In this document: positions 43,286 to 52,800 of the stretch, one piece after another
How positions within the stretch are numbered: the stretch's first letter is position 1
How the letters are laid out: the number at the start of each line of letters is the position of its first letter
Assembly (NCBI GenBank): GCA_965218555.1
Contig: OZ244625.1
Span: forward strand, 4,526,001 to 4,590,000
Direction: 5' to 3'
Length of the DNA: 64,000 nt
Source of the DNA: JAPPLB01 sp965218555
GTDB lineage: Bacteria; Acidobacteriota; Terriglobia; Bryobacterales; UBA6623
The notes under the pieces: model-generated
Told to the model about the DNA's origin: nothing
The model's database searches: none
Seen by the model: only the letters and a program-made list of their open reading frames with translations
Program-made: the position numbers and the translations under genes

Positions 43286-44974
43286 CTAGTCGCCCTCGGC
43301 TGAACTCTTGGCCATCGTCGAGCTCAACATCACCGTGTCCTTGCGGAATCGCAGAACTGCCTCCACCACCAGCCACAGGCTTAATAAGAATATCGACAGC
43401 GCTACGAACGTCAACAGCATCTGCCCGCCCGTTGCGTATTTCCGCAGGTCGAGTAACATCGCGGTCACGGTCATTACCATCATGAAGGCCATCGGAACCG
43501 CCGTATACCAGTAGTTTCGCCCGCGTTGCCGCAGATAGATGCTGATCGTCAGCAGCGTCAACGCACCTAGAACCTGATTCGTGCTGCCGAACAAGCTCCA
43601 AAGCGCCAACCCGGCCGGTTGTCCGTCGATCTGATAGAACGCAAAAAAGCCGATCAGCGAAACAGCGATCATCGAAGCCACGTAACGTCCACCCAATTGC
43701 GGCACGCCGATCGAGTTCGCTATCTCGCCGATGTTGTAGCGCAGAAGACGCGTTCCGGAATCCAGGGAAGTCAGAGCGAACGAAACCGCCACCAGCGCGA
43801 TGAACGCTTGCGCCAAGTCCATGGGCAGTCCCAGCTTCGTGATGAACAGTGCAGATCCTTCGATGAATGCCCGCATCTTTTCCGATAGCCCACTCGCGGC
43901 ACCCCAGCTCGAATAGTGCGCGCTCCACGCCTCAATCGATCGGAACCCCGCCGTGCAGGCCAACACCGCTAACAAGCCCAGCAGCGACTCGCCAACCATC
44001 CCGCCGTAGCCTACAAACACGGCATCCGTTTCCTTGTCGATTTGCTTCGACGTCGTTCCCGACGAGACCAGTCCGTGGAAACCCGACACCGCACCGCACG
44101 CAATCACGATAAACACAAACGGAAAGATCGGCGGCGCGCCGGCCGGATTCGTGCTCACCGCCGGTGCCGCAAAGTCCGGCATCAGCAGGAAGAATCCCAA
44201 GTACGCTGTTCCCAAGCCCAAGTACAGCAGCAGCGAATTCAAATAGTCCCTTGGCTGGAGCAGCAGCCAAACCGGCAGAATCGACGCCGCCAACGCGTAA
44301 GCCAACAGAATCAGGATCCACGAATCCGCCGTCAAGTCCGGCCGCGCGATCTGAAGGCCCACCCAAATCGACAGCATCATTAGCGCAAAACCAATTGCCG
44401 TCGCCTTGCCGATGTCTGCCGAGTGCTTGTATACCCTCCACCCGATGATCATTGCGACTCCCATCAGGAAGAACGTCGGAAAAACAGACTCCGGATAGAA
44501 GGCCGCCGTGAAAAGCCCCGCAATCGTCCGCACGAAAACGCCCATCACCAAGCAGATCAAAAACAGGATGATCAACAGGAAGATTGATTTTGCACGGCGC
44601 CCGATCAAGTCCTCAGCCACTTTGCCAACGCTCAAACCCTTGTGCCGCATCGACACGACCAGCGCTCCGAAGTCGTGAACCGCGCCGATAAACAGCGTTC
44701 CCAGCACCACCCACAACATTCCCGGCAGCCATCCCCAAATCACCGCGATCGCCGGCCCGAGCATCGGAGCCAGTCCTGCGATGGACGCATAGTGATGCCC
44801 GAAAAGGACCGCTCGCCGGCAGGGCACGTAGTCTACACCGTCGTTCATATCGTGCGCCGGTGTGCTCTTCGTCGGATCAAGTTGGAAGATCCGCACCCCC
44901 AGATGCCGTGCATAGAAGCGGTAAACAACGAAGTAAAGCAAAAAGCAACCCGCCGCTGCGAATACCGGCGCCAT
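43286..44974 (-). CDS. cstA: CstA-like carbon starvation transporter
   Basis: A 562-residue inner-membrane protein with about 15 hydrophobic segments. ATG 44974 is preferred over TTG 44980 because an AGGGGG ribosome site sits 8 bases before it. The CstA signature is clear: CRRAVLFGHHYASIAGLAP, IGAVHDFGALVVSMRHKG, and DSGTRLLRYNIGEI near residue 420. E. coli CstA is about 700 residues; the shorter form lacking part of the C-terminal region is common in other phyla. The family takes up pyruvate and peptides during carbon starvation. Confidence 0.9.
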   Translation of the reverse strand: MAPVFAAAGCFLLYFVVYRFYARHLGVRIFQLDPTKSTPAHDMNDGVDYVPCRRAVLFGHHYASIAGLAPMLGPAIAVIWGWLPGMLWVVLGTLFIGAVHDFGALVVSMRHKGLSVGKVAEDLIGRRAKSIFLLIILFLICLVMGVFVRTIAGLFTAAFYPESVFPTFFLMGVAMIIGWRVYKHSADIGKATAIGFALMMLSIWVGLQIARPDLTADSWILILLAYALAASILPVWLLLQPRDYLNSLLLYLGLGTAYLGFFLLMPDFAAPAVSTNPAGAPPIFPFVFIVIACGAVSGFHGLVSSGTTSKQIDKETDAVFVGYGGMVGESLLGLLAVLACTAGFRSIEAWSAHYSSWGAASGLSEKMRAFIEGSALFITKLGLPMDLAQAFIALVAVSFALTSLDSGTRLLRYNIGEIANSIGVPQLGGRYVASMIAVSLIGFFAFYQIDGQPAGLALWSLFGSTNQVLGALTLLTISIYLRQRGRNYWYTAVPMAFMMVMTVTAMLLDLRKYATGGQMLLTFVALSIFLLSLWLVVEAVLRFRKDTVMLSSTMAKSSAEGD

Positions 44975-45361
44975 AAACAACCCCCTGGTCTTCCGCGGCC
45001 AAGGGCAACTCGATCTCCCTCGCCGGCGGCGCTCCTATCATAAACGACCCACCCCTCCCCAACACAACCGGTCCCGGTGGGGCGGGGACACGACGCCTAC
45101 TCAGGCCAAACCCAGTCGCGACAAATCCCGCCCCACCCGCATCCGAAACCGTCTGGCCGGGTAAACTCTCAGCAAACATACTCGGAGCCGCAGGCGTGAG
45201 CCTGCGCTGCGAAACCGCCATGGCGGCTCTACCGAGGCAGGGAACCCGCAAGGCAGCCGGTCGGCGCTTCGCAGTTGACGGTAGTGTTCAACACAGGCTT
45301 GCGGAATGCCTATCCTTGGTAACGTCCGTGGAACAGCGCAGATCAGCACACTGACGAGGCA
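44975..45361 (-). other. intergenic region between CstA-like and MFS genes
   Basis: About 390 bases upstream of the cstA-like gene. It holds a pair of adjacent palindromes (45189-45226) and a possible TATGAT box near 45035 in cstA direction. No convincing gene. Confidence 0.4.
45189..45226. repeat. two adjacent palindromes, probable dispersed intergenic repeat
   Basis: CGCAGGC-GTGA-GCCTGCG (45189-45206) is followed within 9 bases by the perfect 12-bp palindrome CCGCCATGGCGG (45215-45226). The layout is that of a short REP-like element. Number of genomic copies cannot be judged here. Confidence 0.55.
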
Positions 45362-46612
45362 CTATGCGGGGCTGTGCTGCTGAAGCGGTTTTTCAGGATC
45401 AATCGCCAACCAGAAGAGGGCGCTGACGGCATAGTAGCCCGCCGCGATCAATAGCGGAATCCGCCAAGAACCGTACGTTTCGACCAGCCAGCCGAAGGCC
45501 ACCGGAGCGATGACCCCGCCGATCTGCCCGAGTGAATTCATGGTGCCTGAGACGGTGCCGGCGTGCTCGCGGCCGATGTCGAGGCAGGTCGCCCAGCAAA
45601 CAGCGAGGATCAGGTCGGAGGCGCCGAAGCTGAGCACGAGGGACGTGATTGCGATTGTGTTGTTTTCGGCGAGTGCGGCGACCGAGATCAGAATAGACGC
45701 GGCAAGAAGGCTGCACATGCTGGGAATGCGGCGGGCCCACCGAAGCCGGATGCGGCGGGACAGGTAGTCTGTCAACCAGCCGCCCAGAAAGTTACAGGCT
45801 GCCCCCGCGAGCAGGGGCAGCATCGCATAGTAACCAACGTCGCTCAGCGTGATGCCGCGGTCCTCTTCGAGATAGGTGGGGAGCCAAGTGAGGTAGAAAT
45901 ACAGTCCGTAGGCGTAGCCGGAATACATCGCGCACAAGGCCCAAACGTTGCGACTGCGAATCAGGAGCGCCCAGGGGACCTTATGCGAGTGCGTAGAAGC
46001 TGCGCGGCCTTTCTGAATGACGGCCAATTCTTCGGCGTTGACCGAGGGGTGCTCTTCGGGTGAGTTGCGATACCAGGAAGTCCAAAACACGGCCCAGACG
46101 AGTCCGAGTCCGGCGAACACCCAATAGACGCCGCGCCAACCCATGATGCTCATCAGAGCGATGACCAGCGGTGGTGCAAGGGCGCCGCCGAGGCGGCTGC
46201 CGACCATGATCACGGCTTGGGCGCGTCCGCGCTCGGAGAACGAAAACCAGTGTGAGATGGCCGAAGCCGAGCCCGGAAATGCCCCCGCTTCCCCGCAGCC
46301 GAAGAGGAAACGGACGACGATCAAACTGGTGTAGTTCCAAGCTAGGCCGGTGGCTGCCGTGAAGACGGACCACCAGATCACGATGCGCGTGAGCAGGGCC
46401 CGCGCGCCGAATCGATCGGCGAGCCGGCCTCCGGGGATTTCGAACAGCACGTAGCCGAGCACAAAAGCGCTGAAGACTTCGCCCATCTGTACTTTGCTCA
46501 GACCCAACTCGGCAGACATAACGGTTGCCGTGGCGCCGATGCAGACGCGGTCGAGGTAGGTAACCAGCGTGAGCGCGAACATCAAGCCGAGCACTTTGTA
46601 GCGCGCGGGCAT
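45362..46612 (-). CDS. MFS transporter (anion:cation symporter type)
   Basis: A 416-residue, 12-helix major facilitator protein of the ACS group (hexuronate, galactonate, glucarate carriers). It shows the opening LTLVTYLDRVCIG, the MFS A-motif-like GGRLADRFGARALL between helices 2 and 3, FLFGCGEAGAFPG typical of the ACS group, and GTVSGTMNSLGQIGGVIAP in the second half. Likely imports sugar acids or similar anions with protons. It stands alone on the minus strand, downstream of no clear partner. Confidence 0.88.
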   Translation of the reverse strand: MPARYKVLGLMFALTLVTYLDRVCIGATATVMSAELGLSKVQMGEVFSAFVLGYVLFEIPGGRLADRFGARALLTRIVIWWSVFTAATGLAWNYTSLIVVRFLFGCGEAGAFPGSASAISHWFSFSERGRAQAVIMVGSRLGGALAPPLVIALMSIMGWRGVYWVFAGLGLVWAVFWTSWYRNSPEEHPSVNAEELAVIQKGRAASTHSHKVPWALLIRSRNVWALCAMYSGYAYGLYFYLTWLPTYLEEDRGITLSDVGYYAMLPLLAGAACNFLGGWLTDYLSRRIRLRWARRIPSMCSLLAASILISVAALAENNTIAITSLVLSFGASDLILAVCWATCLDIGREHAGTVSGTMNSLGQIGGVIAPVAFGWLVETYGSWRIPLLIAAGYYAVSALFWLAIDPEKPLQQHSPA

Positions 46613-47235
46613 TCCCGACAGGATACTATGCGGTGCGCGCCAAGCTGGCGGACGGCGGACGGTTCAGCCACCGGACAGTAAGCCGGAGTCGCTTCACGCG
46701 GCGATTGACGGTAAAGAAGAAAAAGCGTTCTACGACGAGAAGTACGCGCAACATCCGGATGCTTCGGATCACGCTCTCGCTTGCAGCCAGGAGATTCCGA
46801 TGCGACGGATCAACGACCCGGCGCGTCCCTTCCATGAGTTCCGGCGGCTTTGTCAGACTGCTCTACGTGAGCTGCTGCGAGAGCCGGACGAAGCGGGGGA
46901 GGGGAATATCTTAGCGGGGAGGGTGTGGCGGTCCTTGAGCGGGATGCAGCCGTTTCAACGTCGAGCCTCTGAAACTGTTGGTGATGAGCAAGCGGCTCTT
47001 TCGCGGACGGCGCGTGAACCCTCTCGTCCGCACAGCAATGGTGGGGTTGGAGTTGGTGGGTCGAGTGCTGCTGCGAGCGTTTCCTTACCTGAAGCGGTTC
47101 TTCAGGTTATTATTGCGGTGAAGTAGATTTTTCAGGCCGCTGTACGCCTGACGGCATTGCCGCCGGCGAGCAGTTGGCCTATGCTTGAAAGTGTTTCGGC
47201 GAGCGAGTTTCACCGTTCCGCCTCGGGGGCGTCCG
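46613..47235 (+). other. intergenic region with a possible decayed reading frame
   Basis: About 620 bases between divergent genes. One plus-strand frame is open from about 46632 to 47126 and its middle (around 46680-46910) has protein-like composition, e.g. DGKEEKAFYDEKYAQHPDA and RPFHEFRRLCQTALRELL, unlike the Arg/Ser-rich shadow frames beside it. There is no signal, start site or family match I recognise. It may be a gene remnant. Promoters of both neighbours must also lie here. Confidence 0.35.
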
Positions 47236-49497
47236 ATGTCATCAGTGCCACTTCAAACCCTTCGCATCGCGGTCCTTTGCGGTGTAGCCGCGTTCGCATG
47301 GGCCGGTTTGGCGACGGCAGCGTCCGTGCCGCTGCAACCGTTTGCGCAACAGGTGCGCCGGTTGGAAGACGCGCTCAACTACATCGGCCAACCGCTGCCC
47401 GCGGCGGACCACGCTGCGATCAATCACGCTTTGGCGCTCGCGGACGAGGCGCAGGCCGTCACGCGGCTACAAGAGATCCTCGATCAACATGTCTTGGCCG
47501 AGGTCGACATTAACGCCGAGAGCCGAGTAAAGGTGCGGCAGGGCAAGGCCAAGCCGGAGTTGGTGGAAGAAGGGACGCGGATGTTTCTCGTGAAGGTCAG
47601 TAACGGGGCGGGCGTCACAGCGCCGCTCGTGGTCGAGAGTCCGAACAGTGGGCCGACGTCGCTGCGCTCGCGGGGCGAGAAGGCACCGGCGATGGAGTTA
47701 ACCCAGGAGCATGTCACGGAGCGCTGGGCGAATCTCGAGATGTACCATGATCCGCCGATGGCGCCGCGGCTTTCGGGTTTGGGCATCGAGTACCAGATCC
47801 TGCAGATCTACAGCCGGGACCGCGGTAAGCGCTCGGCGAAGATTGCGTTCAACGTCGGGCAGGGAACGCAAGACATCGGCTTCCGCAACGACATCCTAGT
47901 GCTGTTCAACACCAAGGAGGCCCGGCCCATCACGATGCGGGTCCGCGATGAGAAAGGCAAACCGTCGATCGCGTCCTTCACGATCAAGGATCTGCAAGGG
48001 CGGATCTATCCGAACCCTTCGAAACGGCTCGCCCCGGACTTCCCGTTCCAACCGCAGGTCTATCGGGCCGACGGCGAACAGGTTCGGCTGCCTGACGGCT
48101 ACTACTCGATCGAATATGGAGGTGGTCCGGAATTCTATAGGCGCACGAAGGAATTGCCCATCGACGAGAACGCGCCGGACGAGCTTTCGTTTCAGCTTCA
48201 AAGGTGGATCGATCCGTCGAAGTACGGCTGGTGGTCGGGCGACCACCATGTGCACGCTTCCGGCTGTTCGCACTACAAAAACCCGACCGAAGGCGTGCAG
48301 CCGGAGGACATGATCCGGCAGATTCTGGGCGAGAACCTCAACATCGGTGCTGTGCTGACGTGGGGGCCGTCTTGGTACTACCAGAAGCAGTTTTTCAGCA
48401 GCAAGGATCACAAGCTTTCCGAGGCGGAGCGGGTGATGCACTACGACGTCGAGGTTTCGGGTTTTCCGTCGAGCCACGCCGGCCACTTGGTGCTGCTGGG
48501 TTTGCAAGAGGACGACTATCCCGGCACGACGCGTGTCGACGAGTGGCCCTCCTGGGACTTGCCGGTACTTCAATGGGGGCAGAGGCAGGGAGGCATCGTG
48601 GGCTTCTCTCACTCGGGGTGGGGACTGGAAGTCAAGAGCGACAAGCTGCCAAACTACGAAATGCCCGGATTTGACGGCATCGGAGCGAACGAGTTCATTG
48701 TGGACGTGACTCACGACGCCGTCGACTTCATCTCGAGCGTCGATACGCCGTCGGTTTGGGAACTCAACATCTGGTACCACACACTGAACGTAGGCTTTCG
48801 GACGCGGGTAAGCGGTGAGACCGACTTCCCCTGCATCTATGACGACAAAGTCGGGCTGGGGCGCAGCTACGTCAAGCTCGACAAGCTGACCTACCAAGGT
48901 TGGATCGAGGGTGTACGAGACGGACGCTGCTATGTGAGCGAAGGCAAGAGCCATTTGATAGACTTCGCCGTCAATGGTGTGGAGGTTGGAACGAACAAGA
49001 GCGAGGTTCACCTCAAAGGGCCGCAGAAGGTGCGAGTCACCGCCAAGACGGCGGCTTTCCTCGACCGCTATCCGGACCCGACTTTTTATAACCTCGGATA
49101 TACGGAGAAGCCTTACTGGGACGTTGAGCGGGCGCGCGTTCCAAATACGCGCGAAGTGCCGGTCGAATTGATCGTCAACGGGGAAGCAGTCGCAACACAG
49201 AACCTTCTTGCCGACGGGCAGGTGCGAGAGATGGCATTTGATGTCTCGATCGAGAAGAGCAGTTGGATTGCACTTCGCATCCTGCCCTCTTCGCACACGA
49301 ACCCGATTTTTACGCTGGTGGACGGCAAGCCGATTCGCGCTTCGCGGCGCAGCGCGGAATGGTGCTTGGCGGCGGTCAACCAATGCTGGAGCCAGAAGGC
49401 CCCTCGTATTCGCGACGCGGAGAAAGAAGCGGCGCGCAAAGCGTACGATCACGCCCGCGAGGATTATCGGCAGCGGCTTAGGGAGTCGTCGCTATAG
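47236..49497 (+). CDS. exported CehA/McbA-type PHP metallohydrolase
   Basis: A 753-residue protein with signal peptide (LRIAVLCGVAAFAWAGLATA) when started at ATG 47236; the earlier in-frame start at 47185 would bury it. The N-terminal ~330 residues contain an alpha-helical stretch and a beta domain; the PHP-type domain begins YGWWSGDHHVHASGCSHY near residue 335 and continues with HAGHLVLLGLQED, GFSHSGWGLE and a C-terminal beta domain. CehA/McbA enzymes hydrolyse carbamate and related esters (CehA is carbaryl hydrolase); the HHVH and downstream His/Asp residues hold metal. The actual substrate is unknown. It converges on glgX with an 11-base gap. Confidence 0.85.
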   Translation: MSSVPLQTLRIAVLCGVAAFAWAGLATAASVPLQPFAQQVRRLEDALNYIGQPLPAADHAAINHALALADEAQAVTRLQEILDQHVLAEVDINAESRVKVRQGKAKPELVEEGTRMFLVKVSNGAGVTAPLVVESPNSGPTSLRSRGEKAPAMELTQEHVTERWANLEMYHDPPMAPRLSGLGIEYQILQIYSRDRGKRSAKIAFNVGQGTQDIGFRNDILVLFNTKEARPITMRVRDEKGKPSIASFTIKDLQGRIYPNPSKRLAPDFPFQPQVYRADGEQVRLPDGYYSIEYGGGPEFYRRTKELPIDENAPDELSFQLQRWIDPSKYGWWSGDHHVHASGCSHYKNPTEGVQPEDMIRQILGENLNIGAVLTWGPSWYYQKQFFSSKDHKLSEAERVMHYDVEVSGFPSSHAGHLVLLGLQEDDYPGTTRVDEWPSWDLPVLQWGQRQGGIVGFSHSGWGLEVKSDKLPNYEMPGFDGIGANEFIVDVTHDAVDFISSVDTPSVWELNIWYHTLNVGFRTRVSGETDFPCIYDDKVGLGRSYVKLDKLTYQGWIEGVRDGRCYVSEGKSHLIDFAVNGVEVGTNKSEVHLKGPQKVRVTAKTAAFLDRYPDPTFYNLGYTEKPYWDVERARVPNTREVPVELIVNGEAVATQNLLADGQVREMAFDVSIEKSSWIALRILPSSHTNPIFTLVDGKPIRASRRSAEWCLAAVNQCWSQKAPRIRDAEKEAARKAYDHAREDYRQRLRESSL

Positions 49498-49508
49498 CCT
49501 GCGTTTCT

Positions 49509-51662
49509 TCAGCATGATCTGGGCGGTCGGGAGCCTGACCGGCTGCAGCGGAAAACGCAAACGGCGAGCGGTGGAATGCGGGATGTAGGGCCACCGGGGC
49601 GGCAGGGACGTTCACCATCCCGGTGACCTGCTGTATCGAGGATGAGTTCCCAGCGGTCTGCCGGTACGGGCATCGGCAGATGAAAATCCACCGGTGTGCC
49701 GCCGCCGTTGAATACCACGAAGAGGTCCGCATCTTTGGTTTCGGACCCTTCGTGCGGGAAGGGGCGCCAGACGCCGAGACAGCGAGAATCAGTACGGCCC
49801 CAGTCCGAAATCTCCAGTTCTCGGCCCGACGGCACGTACCAAGCAATGTCTTTCGGCTTTCCCAGTTCGGGAGATTCGCCTTCAAGGAATGTGTCCTGGC
49901 GCAGCGCAGCGTGGCGCCGACGAAGCATCGAAAGGCGGCAGACGAACCGGAGCAGATCTTGCTGTTGCGAGTCCAAGTCCCAGTCGAGCCAAGTCAGCTC
50001 GCTGTCATGGCAGTAAGCGTTGTTGTTGCCGTGTTGGGTTCGTCCCATCTCGTCTCCGGCGGTGATCATGGGGACGCCCAGCGAGAGCATCATCGTCGTC
50101 AGCAGGTTTCGTTTTTGCTGTTCGCGGGTCTGCTGGATCTCCGCGTCGTCGGTGGGTCCCTCCACGCCGTGGTTTGAACTGTAGTTCGCGTTGTGGCCGT
50201 CTTGGTTCTGTTCGTGATTGGATTCGTTGTGTTTCTCGTTGTAGCTAACGAGATCATGCAGCGTGAAACCGTCGTGCGCGGTGATGAAGTTGATCGAAGC
50301 TCGAGTGCCACGGCTCGATCGGGCGTATAAGTCGCTGCTTCCCGCCAGACGAGTTGCCAAAGCATCGATCCCGAACTCGCCCTTCCAAAAGCCTCGAACT
50401 TCATCCCTATAGCGGTCATTCCATTCCGACCAACCCGGTGGGAAACCGCCGACCTGATAGCCGCCCTGGCTTACATCCCAAGGCTCGGCAATGAGCTTGA
50501 CGCGTGACAGGACGGGATCTTGCCGTACCGCCGCCAGGAAGGTAGAGTGCGGGTTGAAGGCATCGGGAGACCGCGTCAGCGTTGAGGCAAGGTCGAAACG
50601 AAATCCATCGACATGCATCTCTTCGACCCAATAGCGGAGGCTATCCATTACAAGTTGAAGCACACGAGGCTCAGTCAAATTGAGGCTGTTGCCGGTGTCG
50701 GTATAGTCGACGTAGTGGCTCGGATCATAGGCATTCAGCCGGTAATAGATGGCGTTATCCAGACCGCGCAAAGACAGGGTAGGCCCCGCCTCCCCGGTTT
50801 CGGCAGTATGGTTGTAAACCACGTCCAAGAGCACCTCAATACCGGCTGCGTGAAGTCCGCGCACCATGGCCTTGAACTCGTGCACGACGTTCTCGGGTGC
50901 AGGATCGCTTGCGTATCGGCGATTCGGCGAGAAAAAGGCCAGAGTGTTGTATCCCCAGTAGTTCTTCAGGCCGAGTCGGATCAAGCGATGTTCATCGATG
51001 TGATGGTGAACCGGCAGCAGTTCGACAGCAGTGACTCCCAGTTTTCGCAGGTGATCGATGGCGGGTTCCGAACAGAGCCCGAGATAAGTGCCACGGATCG
51101 ATTCCGGAATGTCGGGATGCCGCTGCGTGAAGCCTTTGACGTGTAGTTCGTAGACCAGTGTCTGCGACCAGGAGACATCAGGCGGCCGGTCCTGCTTCCA
51201 GTCGAACGACGGATCAACAACAACACCGAGGGGCGCGTAGGGCGCACTATCATGCGTGCCGCTGACGAGACCCCGCTTCAGATCGTCGGGGAAGTAGCTG
51301 TAGAGCGCGGCATGCCACTCCAGATCGCGTCCGACGGCCTTGGCGTAGGGATCGAAAAGCAGCTTCTGCGAGTTGAATCGGTGGCCGCGATGCGGTTCGT
51401 CAGGGCCGGAGGCACGGAAACCGTAGAGTTGCCCCGGCGCGAGTCCCGGGACGTAGCCATGCCACACGTCGTGGGTGCGCCCTGGAAGCGGAATACGGTG
51501 GCTGTGAGTTTCGTCCGTGGGACTGTCAAAAAGACACAGGTCGACTTGGGTAGCGTGGCAAGAGAAGACCGCGAAGTTGACGCCGCGGCCGTCCCAAGTC
51601 GCGCCTAAGGGGTAGGGGCGCCCGGTTTGGATGTCCATTGGGTCTTGAGTGTTTGGGGACAT
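49509..51662 (-). CDS. glgX: glycogen debranching enzyme GlgX (isoamylase type)
   Basis: A 717-residue GH13 protein with an N-terminal CBM48 domain (YPLGATWDGRGVNFAVFSC) and an alpha-amylase catalytic domain. The nucleophile Asp lies in VDGFRFDLAST, the acid/base Glu in KLIAEPWDVSQGGYQVG, and the third Asp in NFITAHDGFTLHDLVSYN. It hydrolyses alpha-1,6 branches in glycogen in the cytosol. ATG 51662 is taken; a TTG at 51686 and an ATG at 51638 are alternatives. The final ~30 residues are Arg/Ser-rich and may differ from the family because the gene runs up against its convergent neighbour. No other glycogen genes are in view. Confidence 0.92.
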   Translation of the reverse strand: MSPNTQDPMDIQTGRPYPLGATWDGRGVNFAVFSCHATQVDLCLFDSPTDETHSHRIPLPGRTHDVWHGYVPGLAPGQLYGFRASGPDEPHRGHRFNSQKLLFDPYAKAVGRDLEWHAALYSYFPDDLKRGLVSGTHDSAPYAPLGVVVDPSFDWKQDRPPDVSWSQTLVYELHVKGFTQRHPDIPESIRGTYLGLCSEPAIDHLRKLGVTAVELLPVHHHIDEHRLIRLGLKNYWGYNTLAFFSPNRRYASDPAPENVVHEFKAMVRGLHAAGIEVLLDVVYNHTAETGEAGPTLSLRGLDNAIYYRLNAYDPSHYVDYTDTGNSLNLTEPRVLQLVMDSLRYWVEEMHVDGFRFDLASTLTRSPDAFNPHSTFLAAVRQDPVLSRVKLIAEPWDVSQGGYQVGGFPPGWSEWNDRYRDEVRGFWKGEFGIDALATRLAGSSDLYARSSRGTRASINFITAHDGFTLHDLVSYNEKHNESNHEQNQDGHNANYSSNHGVEGPTDDAEIQQTREQQKRNLLTTMMLSLGVPMITAGDEMGRTQHGNNNAYCHDSELTWLDWDLDSQQQDLLRFVCRLSMLRRRHAALRQDTFLEGESPELGKPKDIAWYVPSGRELEISDWGRTDSRCLGVWRPFPHEGSETKDADLFVVFNGGGTPVDFHLPMPVPADRWELILDTAGHRDGERPCRPGGPTSRIPPLAVCVFRCSRSGSRPPRSC

Positions 51663-51875
51663 GCTGCGCCGTTGCGTTTGGAACAACAGGTGGACTTCTT
51701 ATGGCCTCGATTCAAACAGCGTATATAGTGTCTTATTGTCGTCTTGATCGCCGCGGTGATGTGCATTCAGGGTGATGTTCCAGTTCCCAAGCCGTCTTTA
51801 AATTGCTCAGCAGCAGTATGCGCCTGGTTTGAGACGGATCGCTGACAAGCCCAGTGATACGATAGGGAGGGGGAT

Positions 51876-52394
51876 ATGCGGATTCTGCAAGCGGGAGACC
51901 AAGAGTTGCTCGGGCTCGAACCCGAGCGAGAGGTGCTCGAGAATCTCGTCTCGCAGGCAGGTTTTGATTGCAAAATCCAGGAGAGCGGTCGGCAGGTTGT
52001 GCTGGAAGTCTCGCCTACGTCACCGAACGATCCGATTCTCCTCTTCGATGCGGTGCACCCGGCTAACCTGGGTTGGTTCTCGCGTTGCCGGTTTTATGTG
52101 GATGGCTTTTCTGGTGCTGTCCTGCAGACTCCGCTGACAGTGGCCAACTGCCGCGATGCGGAAGGGCAAGCGCTGCATCGCCTGCGGATTGCCCTTTCGA
52201 AAGAACTGCCTACCTCGTACCGTGTTCCGGGGCACGATCAGGTCAGCGAGCAAATTGTCTATACGGTCCTCTACAACTTGCTCGTCGCCCTACGGGAAAC
52301 CGGTGTCGCCGTTTGCGGCGGCAGCGGCGTCGAACCTCTTGCCGGTCCTCGCTCCAAGGATACCGGCGCCAAGTCTTCTCGGGATATTTCGTAG
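51876..52394 (+). CDS. hypothetical protein
   Basis: A 172-residue soluble protein with a strong ribosome site (GGGAGGGGG 3 bases before the ATG). It starts MRILQAGDQELLGLEPEREV and holds a central beta-like region (VVLEVSPTSPNDPILLFDAV, FYVDGFSGAVLQTPLT) and a helical C-terminal part (SEQIVYTVLYNLLVALRETG) before a disordered tail. No signal, membrane segment or catalytic motif that I recognise. Composition is protein-like throughout, so it is probably real. Confidence 0.55.
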   Translation: MRILQAGDQELLGLEPEREVLENLVSQAGFDCKIQESGRQVVLEVSPTSPNDPILLFDAVHPANLGWFSRCRFYVDGFSGAVLQTPLTVANCRDAEGQALHRLRIALSKELPTSYRVPGHDQVSEQIVYTVLYNLLVALRETGVAVCGGSGVEPLAGPRSKDTGAKSSRDIS

Positions 52395-52800
52395 CGGCCC
52401 GGAGAGGGTCTTCGATCCTGCGGGCCCGAAGGGTCAACTTCCGCCGTGTGGTTCCAGACCCGGACGGCCTGACTTAACTCAAATACAAAACAAGGGATAG
52501 CGATTCCATTTCTGTAAGATCGGCGAAATTCGGCCGGTGTCAACGCGACTATTCCAGCAAGCAAGCACAGCCACAAATCAACACCAAAAGACGATTGTCG
52601 AAAGCTGTCCAGGGGAGAGGCAATCTTCGACTTTCAGGGACGATTCGCTGACGTAGCCGGGTGGGCACACTTCAGTCCAGTCCGGCTGTATTTATTGCCT
52701 CATGGATGCGAAGCCGACTATGGACTTCTCCAAGGCGCGTCGCCATTACGGCGTTGGCCGCTGGTTGGCTCTGCTAGAATTGCGCCCGGAAGGAGTTCCT
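52395..52800 (+). other. intergenic region before the Gfo/Idh gene
   Basis: About 400 bases. A possible promoter for the Gfo/Idh gene is TTGGCC (52754-52759) and TAGAAT (52775-52780) with a 15-base spacer, shorter than the 17 preferred, followed by AAGGAG before the ATG. No gene seen. Confidence 0.4.
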
